NCBI GenBank assembly: GCA_022836615.1
Contig: MU405376.1
Coordinates: forward strand, 1-64,000
Source: Annulohypoxylon bovei var. microspora
Taxonomy: Eukaryota; Ascomycota; Sordariomycetes; Xylariales; Hypoxylaceae
DNA length: 64,000 bases
Reading direction: 5' to 3'
Part shown: positions 47,288 to 58,473 of the stretch, one piece after another
Layout of the letters: each line of letters opens with the position of its first letter
Numbering within the stretch: the stretch's first letter is position 1
Notes under the pieces: model-generated
What the model was told of the DNA's origin: nothing
The model's input: only the letters and a program-made list of their open reading frames with translations
Databases searched by the model: none
Translations under genes and position numbers: made by a program

Positions 47288-47850
47288 TCACCTCCGGCCC
47301 CTCGTATTCACCAGCACCCTCGCGGTATCGTCGCGCAGCTCCGGCATGGCCTTGTCCATCTCGCCGGCCAGCACGTCGCGGAAGGCGGCGAAGGCGCCCT
47401 GCTTGCCGCGGGCGAGCTGGTTGCCGCGGCGCACGAGCTCGACGAACTCGCGCGTGTAGATGTCGGGGTTGCGGCCGTTGTCGACGTACTGGATCAGCTC
47501 GGGCGGGATCTTGGGCAGGTCCTCGGCGCCGCTCCTCCCGCCGTCCGCCGCCGGCAGCGCGCGGTCGTGGATCGCCTGCAGGTTCGAGGACAGCGTGCGC
47601 AGCTCGTTGGCGATGACGTCGCGGGAGGAGGCGCGCGCGTTGGGCGTGCCGCCTGATGACGATGATGTGGAGGTTGCGTCGAAGTTGGTTACTTGCACCA
47701 TGATGTTGGTTAGGGTCTGGATCGTGTCTTTGAGCTGCTCTGTTTTGCGGGTGGGTTAGCGTTGAGGCGAGCGTGTGTGGAGGGGAGGAGGGGAGAGGGG
47801 AGAGGCGTACGCTCGAGGGCGTCGTGGTCGACGCGCGGTAATGGAGCCAT
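47288..47850 (-). CDS. MED10: Mediator complex subunit 10 (Med10/Nut2)
   Basis: This subunit of the Mediator middle module links gene-specific activators to RNA polymerase II. Two exons on the minus strand, 47850-47811 and 47739-47288, are separated by a 71-bp intron (GTACGC...AACAG) that splits a Gln codon, giving 163 residues. The short first exon encodes MAPLPRVDHDALE, and the second continues with the conserved LKDTIQTLTNIMVQV helix. The family hallmark is the C-terminal IPPELIQYVDNGRNPDIYTREFVE-type segment, visible at about residues 95-118, followed by RRGNQLARGKQGAFAAFRDVLA. A Ser/Thr/Gly-rich insert lies at about 35-50. Without the first exon the frame would start at an internal Met and lose the N-terminal helix. 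The gene is strongly GC-rich, like leu2 exon 3. Confidence 0.95.
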
Positions 47851-50800
47851 GGTGTTTGATGTCCAGGGGCTTGGATTGAAATATATGATAAGAGAGGGTC
47901 TTATCTTGGTATTCGAGTGATAATTGTAAGTATTTTTACGAGATGGTGCTCGATGTTCCGTACGTAAACTTGAATCGAATTGTGTGGCTTCGAGGATGAT
48001 GATGATGAGGGAAGCTTGAAGCCACTATTAGCGGGTTACCTAAAAAGGGTGCGGCTGTCGTGCAAGGATCAGGCGTCGGAAAGAATATTGGCCAATCAAC
48101 GGTCCGCGTTTTTACCCCGGGTTTTAATATATGGCACAGTATCGATACGTACCTTTTTTACTGTCCACAATAAAACTCCTGTCGGAAATATTTACTCTAA
48201 AACCATGATAATAGTTATCCAAATGTACGTAAGTTATCATACTATCTAATAGTTTTCTGTTCGATCTAGCTATTTAATACCATCGAATCGTCTTTAACAA
48301 CAAATATAGCCATCCAACTAGGACTTACGAACGTACAAAGGCTTATAAATCATGACGGTATTCAGTCTTAGGCAAACGCCAGTTACTCATAGTTGACAAA
48401 TTAACAAACAAGCCAATTACTATAATAACCCTATTTTTCAACTACTTATCTAGGATATATATAGGTAGGTACCTAAGCTAATTATACACAGCAGGAACCC
48501 AATATCACCTAGTCTTACCCAGAGTTGGGTGGAGTCATTGAGAAATGCTTGAAGCAAGTCCTTGTATGAAAGGTTCAAGCTCTGGGAAGCTGTTGCTGGA
48601 CTCAAGACTTAATACTCCCCACAGTGAAGCTAACAATAAGGGTCTCTCCTTATGCCCCAATATACCTCCACGGTGCCGCCGACAATGTAAAACGGCATTG
48701 TGATGGGATGTCGTCAGGGTAATAGACAATCAGAAGATTCTGAAATGTTTGTGTGTTCAGGCTACCTTGAGTTAATGCCTGGATCGGGGGTCTTCAAATG
48801 CCCAAGAAAGCTGTAACTTCGCGTCAAGTCGAGGTGTGCATGCGTCCGATTTTAACGGACTCTGATCGATTCTCTGAGGGAATCTGTAAGAAAATAGAGT
48901 AGAAGTTTCAGTAGGACGGTCTTCTTGTCGAGTATCGCGTGTGCTATGTGACAGTAACAACAACACGATGTTCTTTTTTTTTTTTTTTTTTCGGATCGTC
49001 CTCATCGTCCCGTTCATCGACGGAATCGGGCTATAAGAGATCTTAGAATCTTGGGGTTGAGCATCTGACGTGCTCCGAGCCATGAACGCTTGGTCTTGAG
49101 GCTCGAAATATGTGTGTTGGTGAGCATTACCGCCGTGCTGATCATAAAAGCTTGCGTTCTTAGGCAAGATCTTCGAACGCGGTCTTATCTAGATCTATTA
49201 CGTTTATTAGTGTGTAACATCAAGGTTTTCCTCCTTTCCAATAGCATTTCTAATTCTGCAAACACATCAGGCCACTCTGCTCATTTCAATTCCTTGTCGA
49301 TGGAAACTATTTTTCGCTTCCATTTTTCTCGTTCATATCTCCTAACCCCCGTATGGGAAGGCCATTTTTCGGAGCTGTGAGAAGAACTCGGCTTGAGTTC
49401 CTTGGGCAGGTATATTTCGATAAGCTGGATTATATCCGAGTTCTTGGTATTGGATTGAGTGAAGCAAGCTAAGAAGATAGTCAGTTGATTGGTTCGTTGA
49501 TGATGCCTCTTGGAAAATATTTTACTCTGTTAGTAAATGCCTCGTCATTCATTGGTCCCTCCAGCATGTCAGTCTGTGTTTTGAAGTCTCTTTCATGAGA
49601 CCGGTTCGTCTGTGTCGTGTATGTACAATCAAAGAAGAAGTGTGGGAAGTTTCCTCCCTGGTGGGTTTCGCTGGTGGCGGGGGTGTCTTATCTGTGCAGT
49701 TGAGTACCATCCATCTTAGCCCGCAATTATCCAGCCATCTTAACACGCTTGATGGAATATGTCCGAATCCTCTTATTGCACCTCCGTAGATTTGTAGGAG
49801 CAAGCAGTCCCAGGGATTATTGGACGCGAGTAATCACAAGATTCCCACCGACGACGGATTTGGATCTCGAGAAAATTGTCCATCATCTGGTGCCTGGTGG
49901 CATATGTCTAGTGCCTGGTGCGAAATGGTCCGGCCTCGTGGAATCGATTGGTCCACCGAGGTGTCCTCCCGTTAAACGGAGAGGATGCTACCAATGTTAT
50001 GTGATGGCACCTTGGCTCTTCATGTGCTGGTATTCTCTAGGTCTACCATATATCTGCTAAGTGTAGCTAATACCTGATATGGACATGTGTGGGGGATAAG
50101 TAGTATGTCGCCTGACATTATGTTGCTGTACGCACGAACGGTTTGGGTGCGTTCAGCCTGGGGTCAGGACAGACTATTTTGAAGAAGGGCTGAGATCCTT
50201 AGAAGTAGATGAATTCAGAAAAGGAAATGGTATAATCAGGTGAATAAGCGTGTCATATATAACCACTTAAACCTGACTGGGAAAATTCTAACGGGCAGCC
50301 AATTGTATAGGTAGTCATTGGCGTAATCAACTAACTTTAAAAAAATAGTAAAAAGTTAAGGTTTATGTATGTGTTTACTGGCTCAAGCAATAATGACTTA
50401 CCTACCTAGGTATTATTTGCTCAAGATTTTCAAGTATAACCTTGGAAGTTTAGAAAATAAAGTATGTTTGAACGTAATGAGAAGATATTACTACCTGTTA
50501 AGCGCAAACTTGAGACAATTTAATAATAAACCTCTCATACTGACTTAGGGAAGGGCGATGCCTAGAAAGAAACTGTGATTAATTAACTTTAGTTAGTTAT
50601 TTGAACAAACTTTTTAATATGTTTTATGGCCTTTCGTCTTATAAGAATCTTCTTAAATACGATAAACATGTACCTACTCACGGATATGGGCATCAGCGTT
50701 AAATAATCGAGGATAGTTGCATTGGGATATAAAAGAGTGAACCAATCAAAACAAGCGACATGTTCTAATCGGGAAACCTTGACGTCACATAATAACGTCG

Positions 50801-51137
50801 TAGAATAAAAGCAAGCTAGTTCCTTACCTAAAGTAATATTAATAAATACACCAATATTTAGATAAATGGTATAATACCGGAGTTTTAATCAGTTTGGCTC
50901 TTATAAGCTTTCGATAGTAGTGATTTCGATACAGTCGCAGATGCACGTCCAGGAAAATCCAAACATCACGGTCGGCCTACTAAAACATATCGAAAATTCC
51001 CTGATCTTCGAATACCTATAGCCCAAATAGTTATATTCTTCGAACTGTAAAGTAAGTTTAATATTACTCAAGAAAAACGGAATCATAGGTAGTAATACCT
51101 CAACGTAGGAACTTATCCATACTAACCTCTTGAGGTA
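47851..51137. other. 3.3-kb gene-free tract
   Basis: No gene is supported. An 18-T run lies at 48974-48991. A minus-strand frame at 48772-49167 begins with TTG, runs through the oligo-Lys encoded by that run, and is not credible as it stands. The palindrome TACCTAGGTA occurs at 50403-50412. From about 50290 to 51080 the DNA is very AT-rich and without open frames. Confidence 0.5.
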
Positions 51138-52861
51138 TCACTCCCTCTCCCTCCCCTGCCCCCGTCCACCCAACAACTTCCTTATCTCGCTCTGCAAGCT
51201 CGACCTCTTCCTCACGCTCCGCACATCCACCACATCGCCGGTGCCCATAACGGCCTGCTCCGGTACCACTCCACCGTCCTCCCCGTGAGGCGACGGCGTC
51301 CGGCATCGGCTTAGCATCCTCCGGAGGGGCCGGCCGTCGCCAACGTCTTTGTCTAGCTTGCGACCCGGCACCGCGAGGCCCGGGTTTGGAGGCTGCAGGG
51401 GTCTGTACAAGTTTATGAACTCCTTGGACTGGGCTGGTGGGGTTCGGCGGATGTACCGTTGGAGATGCGCTGCGACGTGCTCGGAAAGCGGTGACGGGGA
51501 ACGGTGCAGTCGGGCTTTCCACGATTTGTCTCTGTCGCTGGGTTCGGGCACTTCTTCGTGTGTGGATAGAGGCGATGGTTTGCGGGGCGCGTATGGAGAA
51601 AGGTTGCGAGGGGGTGGCATGTCTGACGGGTAGGGCGATGCAAAGGCGTCTCCTTTTCCGGATTTGGAGCTATTGGATGTTGAATGCGTCATTCGCGAGG
51701 ATGGGCGCATCAAGGGCTCGTCTAGGACGAAGGAAGGCCCCTTGATAGCTTTGATGGTTGACTCAGCTGTATTAGTGAATTCTAAGTTTTGAGGCGTACG
51801 ACGGTGGCGCGGAGGAATTGTTGGGTATGGTGAGTCCTGTGTAGGATTGGTCGGACAAATAGTGCGCCGTTTGGATATAGAATCACCGGTAGATGACACA
51901 GGGTTAGGAGGAAAATATTCGTCAAGGAGAGAGTATGGTCGAGGCTCATTTCGTCGATGGCGGTTTCGCTGACTTGGGAGCCATTGCATCCATCGAGGAA
52001 TCGGCTTCGTAGGACTGGGCTTGAAAGCAGGCTCGCCGATGGGATCTAGAATCGAGATGTATATAGTAGAGTCCAAGGGAACAATACATTCTCCCCCATC
52101 ATTAGCTGATTCACTCGAACCGCTCATGGCGCCATCACCAGGCATGCGGGGAACATGTGAACCATGTGTTCGGCCATGCGTAGGCCATTGAGATCGGCCT
52201 GGAGCTAGTGGGCTCTATACCTATATTTTAGCTTTCATCCCACGACCTACCATCGACTAGTTCTCACCTGTACAATATCCTTCAACCCTACCGGTACTCT
52301 CTTGATCTCCCCTACCGCGCGCCTACTCACCTGTCCATCCTTCTTCTCCCACCTCTTCCTCGCCAACCCCCCATCGACCCTATCCACCATGCGCAGCGCA
52401 TTCCGGGCAACGGCGTGCCCATCCGCCTCGTCGATCTCGCACTCGACGACGCAATTGGCACAAGTCGGGACGTCCTGGATCTCCCTCGCCGGGGCCCCTC
52501 CCAACCCGACTCCGACCACATCCCCGTCCCTCTCCGCCCCGTCTTCGTCGCAGATGCAGTCGCCGGCGAACAGCTCCGCGACCGTCGGCGCGGTGACGAC
52601 GGCCCTGCTGCCGCAGAACACGCAGCCGTAGCAGGCGCGGTGCCAGAAGCACCACCCGAGGCTCACGCACTCGTCGCCGCGAAACACGACCTCGCCGCAC
52701 ACCTAGCAGATGGCCAGGTCGATCAGGCTGTTGTAGCAGGACTCGCAGGTGAGGCGGGCGGACCGGCCGAGGACGCGGGGGGGCCCGCGCGAGAGGTGCT
52801 AGCAGAACGTGCAGGTGAAGAGGTGGGGATGCGGTTGTAGTTTGAGAGGTGATGTTGACAT
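51138..52861 (-). pseudogene. LIM-type zinc-finger gene with two in-frame TAG codons (pseudogene or edited gene)
   Basis: Two exons on the minus strand, 52861-52268 and 52214-51138, are joined by a 53-bp intron (GTGAGA donor, GTATAG acceptor) in phase, forming a 556-codon frame. It is broken only by TAG at codon 21 (52799-52801) and codon 53 (52703-52705). The zinc ligands are clear: Cys 17/20 and 39/42, then a canonical LIM half, Cys 52, Cys 55, His 74, Cys 77, Cys 80 and Cys 83, and a later CANC pair after an insert. The first TAG follows Cys 20; the second lies between Cys 52 and Cys 55. No other stop or frameshift occurs, GC-biased codon use is retained, and exon 2 is an intact Ser/Pro/Arg-rich disordered region. 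TAG is an ordinary stop in nearby leu2, so reassignment is unlikely. It may be a recent pseudogene or need UAG-to-UGG mRNA editing. Confidence 0.75.
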
Positions 52862-53669
52862 ATCTGCCCTAAGAGTTGTGAATGCTTGTAATATGTTGGT
52901 TGCTGTTAGAGATAGGTATTGTTTTCACATCGGTGATAGCTCGTATTGAGAACGACGAGTAGAAAAGCGAATGACTAGTACAGAATCAATGAATGTTATC
53001 CTAATGATTATTACAGTAGTGAAAGAAGATGTCGTGGATCTAGAGAGATGAATCTTAACTTAGGTACGAGGTATACGGAAGAATTAGTTCTGATAAGAGC
53101 AGAGCCTTGGGGAAAGGAGGAAGCCCTCCCTTAGGTACCTGGTGTATCCCCTTGGTTTGCAGATACCTAAAGGTAAGTAGAAGCTTAGATAATGGCTACA
53201 AGGCAGTCACAGATGGTTAAATGATATAGTTGATCTTGTTTCATTAATGGGGAGGATTTATCATTATCGTAGAACCCTAGGACTTATGAAATTTGTGGCC
53301 TATCTCAATATGCCACCTAACGCCACCTGACGCCATCATACTCAGAAAGACGTATCATGAAAGCCCGGGTTTCCCTAGTCCTGCAAACCCTTCGTAAGCC
53401 CTTATGCAGCATGGATTAACGAATGCAGGCGAGAAGCACGCCCACGAGAACTTCCGAGGAGATCGAACTCAAACAAGGTATTCGTACACATTCATCTCAA
53501 GCCTGAGATGGAACCTGCTCCGACACAATCCTGCCGACAATTTTAATGCAGGTATTCCAATTAATAGTTGCATAAACAGCAAACTATTATTTAATGCAAA
53601 TCGCCATAACTCCTGTGATGCTAACATGCTAATGCGTTAGCATGGTCTTGATGGTTGCCGAATGGCAGA
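52862..53669. other. intergenic, no gene supported
   Basis: This is the 5' flank of the LIM gene and the 3' flank of the next minus-strand gene. Several TAGGTA/TACCTA half-sites occur near 53060-53180. A 78-codon frame at 53404-53640 shows no similarity. Confidence 0.5.
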
Positions 53670-55839
53670 TCATTTTCGGAGCTTGGGTTTAGCAAGCATG
53701 TTCAGTCGGCTAAGACTAAGGCTGCCAGCCTTCTTCTGCGGGCTCGGCGTGCGGGGGGTTCCGGTCGACTTCTTGGCCGGCGACTCCCGACCGAGCAATC
53801 GGGGTGCTACAACCTCATGTCCCTCAGGGGCCGGATTCTTTCGTAGCTTCTTTGTGACGCGTCGATCGGAATCGTCTTCCTCGTCATCCCAGGTAGCTCT
53901 ATGTCGTTTCTTGTTCGACATTCCATGGGGAATACCAGGTCCCACCGGCGGAATATTATTCTCCTTGTTAGGAGACACGTCAGAGGGACGTGGGAAGCTT
54001 CCGGGCATTCGGTTCGTGGGTAGAACCGAGTCGCGAATATGGCGAAGACTGGCCTGGCCTGCAGCAGCACCAAAGCCAGTAGGAGAATCGCTGTCAAAAC
54101 GAATCGTGTGGTCGATCCGGAACGTGAAGGTTCCCGGCACCGATTCGGGGAGGTTAGCACCCTCAGACATCTCCGTGTCGCCATTGACGTCTCGACAGTA
54201 AGCCGAGAGATCGGGATAGGCAACTTCACCCTCAGAAGTCTTTTTACCACCGGACTTGCCAGTAGTGGAACTGCCCGATTGGAATTGGACCATAGCCTTT
54301 GAACGAGGTATGCTCGACTTGACAGGCGACGGAGAATTAACTGGACCTGTGGGTTGTTTGGCTATGGGAGTAAAGCCCACGTGTCGCTCTAGCTTTCGAG
54401 CCGGAGTAGTAAGAGGAGCTTGAAGAACTCCCTCGTCAATCCCTTGATGAGTAGGCGTCTTCGAAGGAGACGCCACTAGCTGAGGGATACTGGACCTAGG
54501 CTTGGATCCGCTGATCTGCCTCTTCAAGATCGATTTGACTCTATCGAATCGACCAGGAGTTTGGACACGGTTAGGGTGCTTGTCCACGCCCAAGCTACTG
54601 GGAAACACGGACATCTTAAGGCCGGATAGCCCCTTCTTGGTCGAGGCCCTAGCTAGGCTAGCTAGAGTAGGCTTACTCGGAGTTTTCCCAAAATCGTCAA
54701 GGTCAGGCTTACTTTGAGACTTCGTCAACGTCTTAGTGGGGGTCTTCGCACTAGCTAGGCGCGCAAGTGATGACTTGGTCGGGGTCATCAGGTTGTGAGA
54801 ACGAGCGACACCACGAACGGAATCATTTCCACTACTCTTGGGTCGGGGAATAAAACTTCCGTCTCGTGAGACAGGGCGAAAGGTGGACACGTCGTCATCA
54901 AGTCGTTGCTTGACTCGCTTGATGGGGGATGCGGGTTCCTCCTGAGGTTTCTCGGGAGAACTTGGCGCCAGACGAGAGAAAGATTTCTTCGATCGTAGAG
55001 AATCGGGTTCGTTCAGGTTTGCCTTAGATCGGGTACGCTTGATACCTGACTTCATTGGAGTGGAAGTGGTACCAGCAGATCGAAATGCCGCGGGATGATT
55101 CTCAATAGAATCCATCTTCTTAAATTCGGCCATGTGAGCCGCACTAAACCGGCCAGCCTTACCTTTGGCCGGTCGAACCTTTCGTAGGTCAGCCTCCTGC
55201 TGCTTCTCTTGGTCGCGCTCAGCAGCAAGGTCGACGTATATCTTCTTGAAATCCATGTCTTGACGGATTTCGCCCCTCATCTTTTTAGCGGCCTGGCTCA
55301 AGTCCGCGCCGCCAGCCCCATTCAGCTTACTGTAGCGGAATGTGAACTCTGTTGACGGTACCGGTAGCGGAGTCTTCGAGGGGGTCGATTGGGTCATACC
55401 AGGCGCATGAGGCGTGTTCTTATTAAAGTCGATGTCTGAAAACCCCAACTTGAGACCCGACGAGGGTGCGGCGGTAGTGGGATGAACCTTGCTGGGATGC
55501 ATTTCAGACATGGGTAGTTTTACAGGTGTGGCTACAGCGGGTGTAGCAGGCTGGGTAGTAGATCGGGGCATCGGAGACGATGCAATAGTGTCAAGTCGTT
55601 TGATAGCTGACTCGGGGTGGATGGCAGAATTCTCGTTGACCTCAGGCACGGATCCCAATTGGGGGACTGAGGATGGAATAACTCCCTACAATTAAAAGTA
55701 CGAGTTAAATTCGTATCTCGGTGCGTGGTGTAGCGTTATGATTGCGCAAAGGTTGAGGCGGTGTGGAAAGGAAGACAGATTGGATTGAATGTTTACTTAC
55801 CTTGGAGGCGCTCGCGAGGCGAGCGGAGCGACGCGCCAT
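53670..55839 (-). CDS. basic, TP/SP-rich fungal nuclear protein, function unknown
   Basis: Two exons on the minus strand, 55839-55801 and 55685-53670, give 684 residues. The open frame of exon 2 begins with TTG at 55658; instead, a 115-bp intron (GTAAGT...TTGTAG) joins it in phase to a 13-codon first exon, MARRSARLASASK. No catalytic domain is visible. The protein is Lys/Arg/Ser/Pro/Thr-rich with many minimal proline-directed sites (STPSK, TPTKT, SPEKP, TPRTPSP), PKSS/RPKSS patches and basic clusters resembling nuclear import signals, such as KKRHR and KKLRK. A TFTFRIDHTIRFDS segment at about residue 540 and an earlier EFTFRYSKL may be short folded or binding strands. A charged helical stretch at about 150-190 (AAERDQEKQQEADLRK) could form a coiled coil. 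The pattern suggests a cell-cycle-phosphorylated chromatin or spindle protein, but that is inference. Confidence 0.82.
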
Positions 55840-57010
55840 GGTTAACGAGTAAGGCCGTCACTATGTCGAGAATGAAGCTCTAACGTGCTGAGATTGTGTA
55901 GGTTCTTGTAAAGCAAGCTTTCAAGGTTGGTTATGGAGAAAGCGATATGCAAGTGTTTTAAGGAAGAGATTAAATGAAGAAAGTTGTGGGGGAAACAACC
56001 TAGACGAAGACCTGATGTCAGAATTCAAGGTTGTTTACTTAGGAGAAAGTCAACAATATTTTTAGTCAAGTGCCCGTGTGCAGGGGTATTTTATTTATGG
56101 AAGCGGTCTGGCCCTTTTTGGGTCCGTGCACGAATGTAACAGCGAATCATAAGTCAGCACCTGTACAGTCCGCAAAACCTTATGACATAACCCATTATTT
56201 ATTAGTGATAATATCATATTGATTAATTCTCGTCTGATCAGAACAACGAGATTCTTTTTTCATCTAGTCATATTCACGAGATTATCTAGGTAGATTTTAT
56301 TGCAACATTTATTATTTCTATGTATATTTCCTAGGTGCCCAGCTACTTGTTAGTCATAAGTTTCACTACATATGTAAGTATGTATGTACATAGATTGAGT
56401 CTTCCTATAGCGGTGTACATACATACTGCATGCAATAGGTATCAGTTACCTTGACATCCATAGTCTGCAAAACATCATCGTTCCTTTTTCCCTGTGTCTA
56501 TCTAAATATATAACATTAACGAACCAATGACACCGATAACTTAATAAATAGGGGACATACACTACCTATGTAGCCATTGAGCTTCTCTAGGTTACCAAGA
56601 ACACACCAATCATGGACGAGTCTCGTAGGGTTGCCCGGGTGAAGTATGCATCATGCGCGCAATCGCAATCGCAATCGGAAAATTCAAGGTCGCAATTGAG
56701 GTTGTCTTGCGCCCTTTATAACGTCATAATCATGTACATGCGCGCCCTGATTACTTCAGCAAACCTTCCATGTCTCAATTTGCAGCGTTTGTCATCTAAC
56801 TGCAAGCATCAAGGTCGAGAAATATAACCTTATTGTTTTGCTATATAAAGCTTCGGGGTCGCGAGCGATGATGTCCTCCATGTACTCTAGGTATATTTCA
56901 CCCCACAAATCCTAGGCAAGACAGTGGATGTCTAGCTGTCTTTTCTAGATTGAATTCAATTACAATTAGTATTCAATCAAGCTATTGTCTTTACCTCAAA
57001 GCTTTCCACC
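55840..57010. other. intergenic, divergent promoter region
   Basis: This lies between the basic protein gene (-) and the epoxide hydrolase gene (+). It is AT-rich around 56160-56580. A (CGCAAT)3 repeat lies at 56658-56675, inside a 71-codon frame (56612-56827) that I do not consider a gene. Confidence 0.5.
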
Positions 57011-58473
57011 ATGACAGATATCAAAGCATATACCATCACAGTCGATGGTCGGCGTTTGAAGGACTTGAAAACTCGATTGTCTCTAGCTAAGTTTCCCGAT
57101 GAGCTCGATGAAGCTGGATGGGATAGTGAGTCTATTTTCAAGACCTCAATCACTTGATTATTTACGCTATCCGAACTACGTTTAATGATAGAGACGCTTT
57201 CCGGTCGTGATAGCAAAGCTACTCGCATATTCACGAAATCTTTAAAGGGTGCCATAAAGTAGATATAACTGACTTTAATTATTCACAGTGGGTGCTCCTC
57301 TTGCCGATGTCAAGAGATTGACAAAATACTGGCAAGAATCATATGACTGGAAGAAGGCAGAAGATGAGCTAAACAAAGTACCACAATTCGTCACCGACAT
57401 TCAATGTGACGGATTTGATCCCCTTGCAATCCACTTCGTCCATGCCCGGAGTGAGGTTCAGGGTGCCATTCCTTTGCTCTTCATCCACGGTTGGCCAGGC
57501 CACTTTGAAGAAGTCTTGAGGATATTGAAACCCTTGACTGAAGGCGGTGACGGGGTCAAATACCCCGCGTTCGATGTCGTTGCGCCATCGTTGCCCAATT
57601 TTGGATTTTCCGAGGGACCGAAGAAGCGAGGCTTTGCAATGGAACAATATGCCGAGACCATGAACAAGCTCATGTTAAAGTTAGGATACAACGAATACGT
57701 CACGCAAGGAGGTGAGTTATCGGGTTTCGTGAATCGACAGCACAAATCCGACTTCATTAACATCAAGGATAGGTGACTGGGGCTGTCATATCAGCAGATC
57801 TCTCGCACATTTATATCCCAAGTACTGCAAAGCGACACTCCTCAACTACGACTCTGCAGACCCTCCCGGATTCTTTAAAAATCCTATTCTGTCCGTCCAG
57901 CATGCCATAACGCCATACAACTCACGAGAACGGCATGGCGTGGTTCGATCGAAATGGTTCGAGCAGGAAGGCAGGGGGTATAACTTAGAACAATCCACCA
58001 AACCCCAGACTCTTGGCTACGCGCTGGCGGATAGTCCAGTAGCTTGTCTAGCCTGGATCTATGAGAAACTCCACGATTGGACGGATTCGTACCCTTGGAC
58101 AGACGACGAGATCCTTACTTGGGTCAGTATATACTGGTTCAGCACCGCAGGCCCCGCCGCCAGCGTTAGGATCTACTACGAGATGGCTCACAACGTGGAT
58201 GGCAGAAAGAACAAGCTAGATCGCCATAGGATGCGGGAGTGGACACCTGACGTGAAGCTTGGTTTCAGCCACTTCCCTATGGATTTACAGGTCCGGCCTA
58301 GCACATGGGTGCGTACGCTGGGCGATGTGGTATATGAAAAGGAGCATAGCAGTGGCGGCCACTTCGCTGCCTGGGAACGACCCGACGACATTGTGACTGA
58401 TGCCAGAGAGATGTTCGGAAAAGGTGGGGGTGCCTTCGGTGTCGTAAAGGGGGCTACGGGATACACTTCATGA
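57011..58473 (+). CDS. epoxide hydrolase, alpha/beta-hydrolase fold
   Basis: It should open epoxides to diols by a two-step ester mechanism. Three exons, 57011-57125, 57289-57711 and 57773-58473, encode 412 residues, typical for microsomal-type fungal enzymes. The introns are 163 and 61 bp; the second splits the Gly codon before the nucleophile. An N-terminal epoxide-hydrolase segment (about residues 1-85, including YWQESYDWKKAE) leads to the oxyanion motif HGWPG at 105-109. The nucleophile is Asp 181 in GGDWG. His 376 in GGHFAAWE and Asp 350 in PMDL complete the probable triad; their 26-residue spacing equals that recalled for the Aspergillus niger enzyme. Candidate ring-opening Tyr residues lie in the lid. 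No signal peptide is seen, and no neighbouring pathway genes point to a substrate; a detoxification role is a guess. Confidence 0.94.

Noticed and set aside
48772..49167. 131-codon minus-strand frame including an oligo-Lys run
   Set aside because: It begins with TTG, depends on an 18-base homopolymer and matches nothing known; it could be a decayed exon but cannot be supported.
52703..52801. UAG reassigned to an amino acid in this organism
   Set aside because: TAG terminates leu2 (46751-46753) and the membrane-protein gene (830-832) in this window, so the standard code applies.
52415..52840. 141-codon plus-strand frame
   Set aside because: It is antisense to LIM exon 1 in a GC-rich block; the minus strand shows ordered zinc ligands, the plus strand does not.
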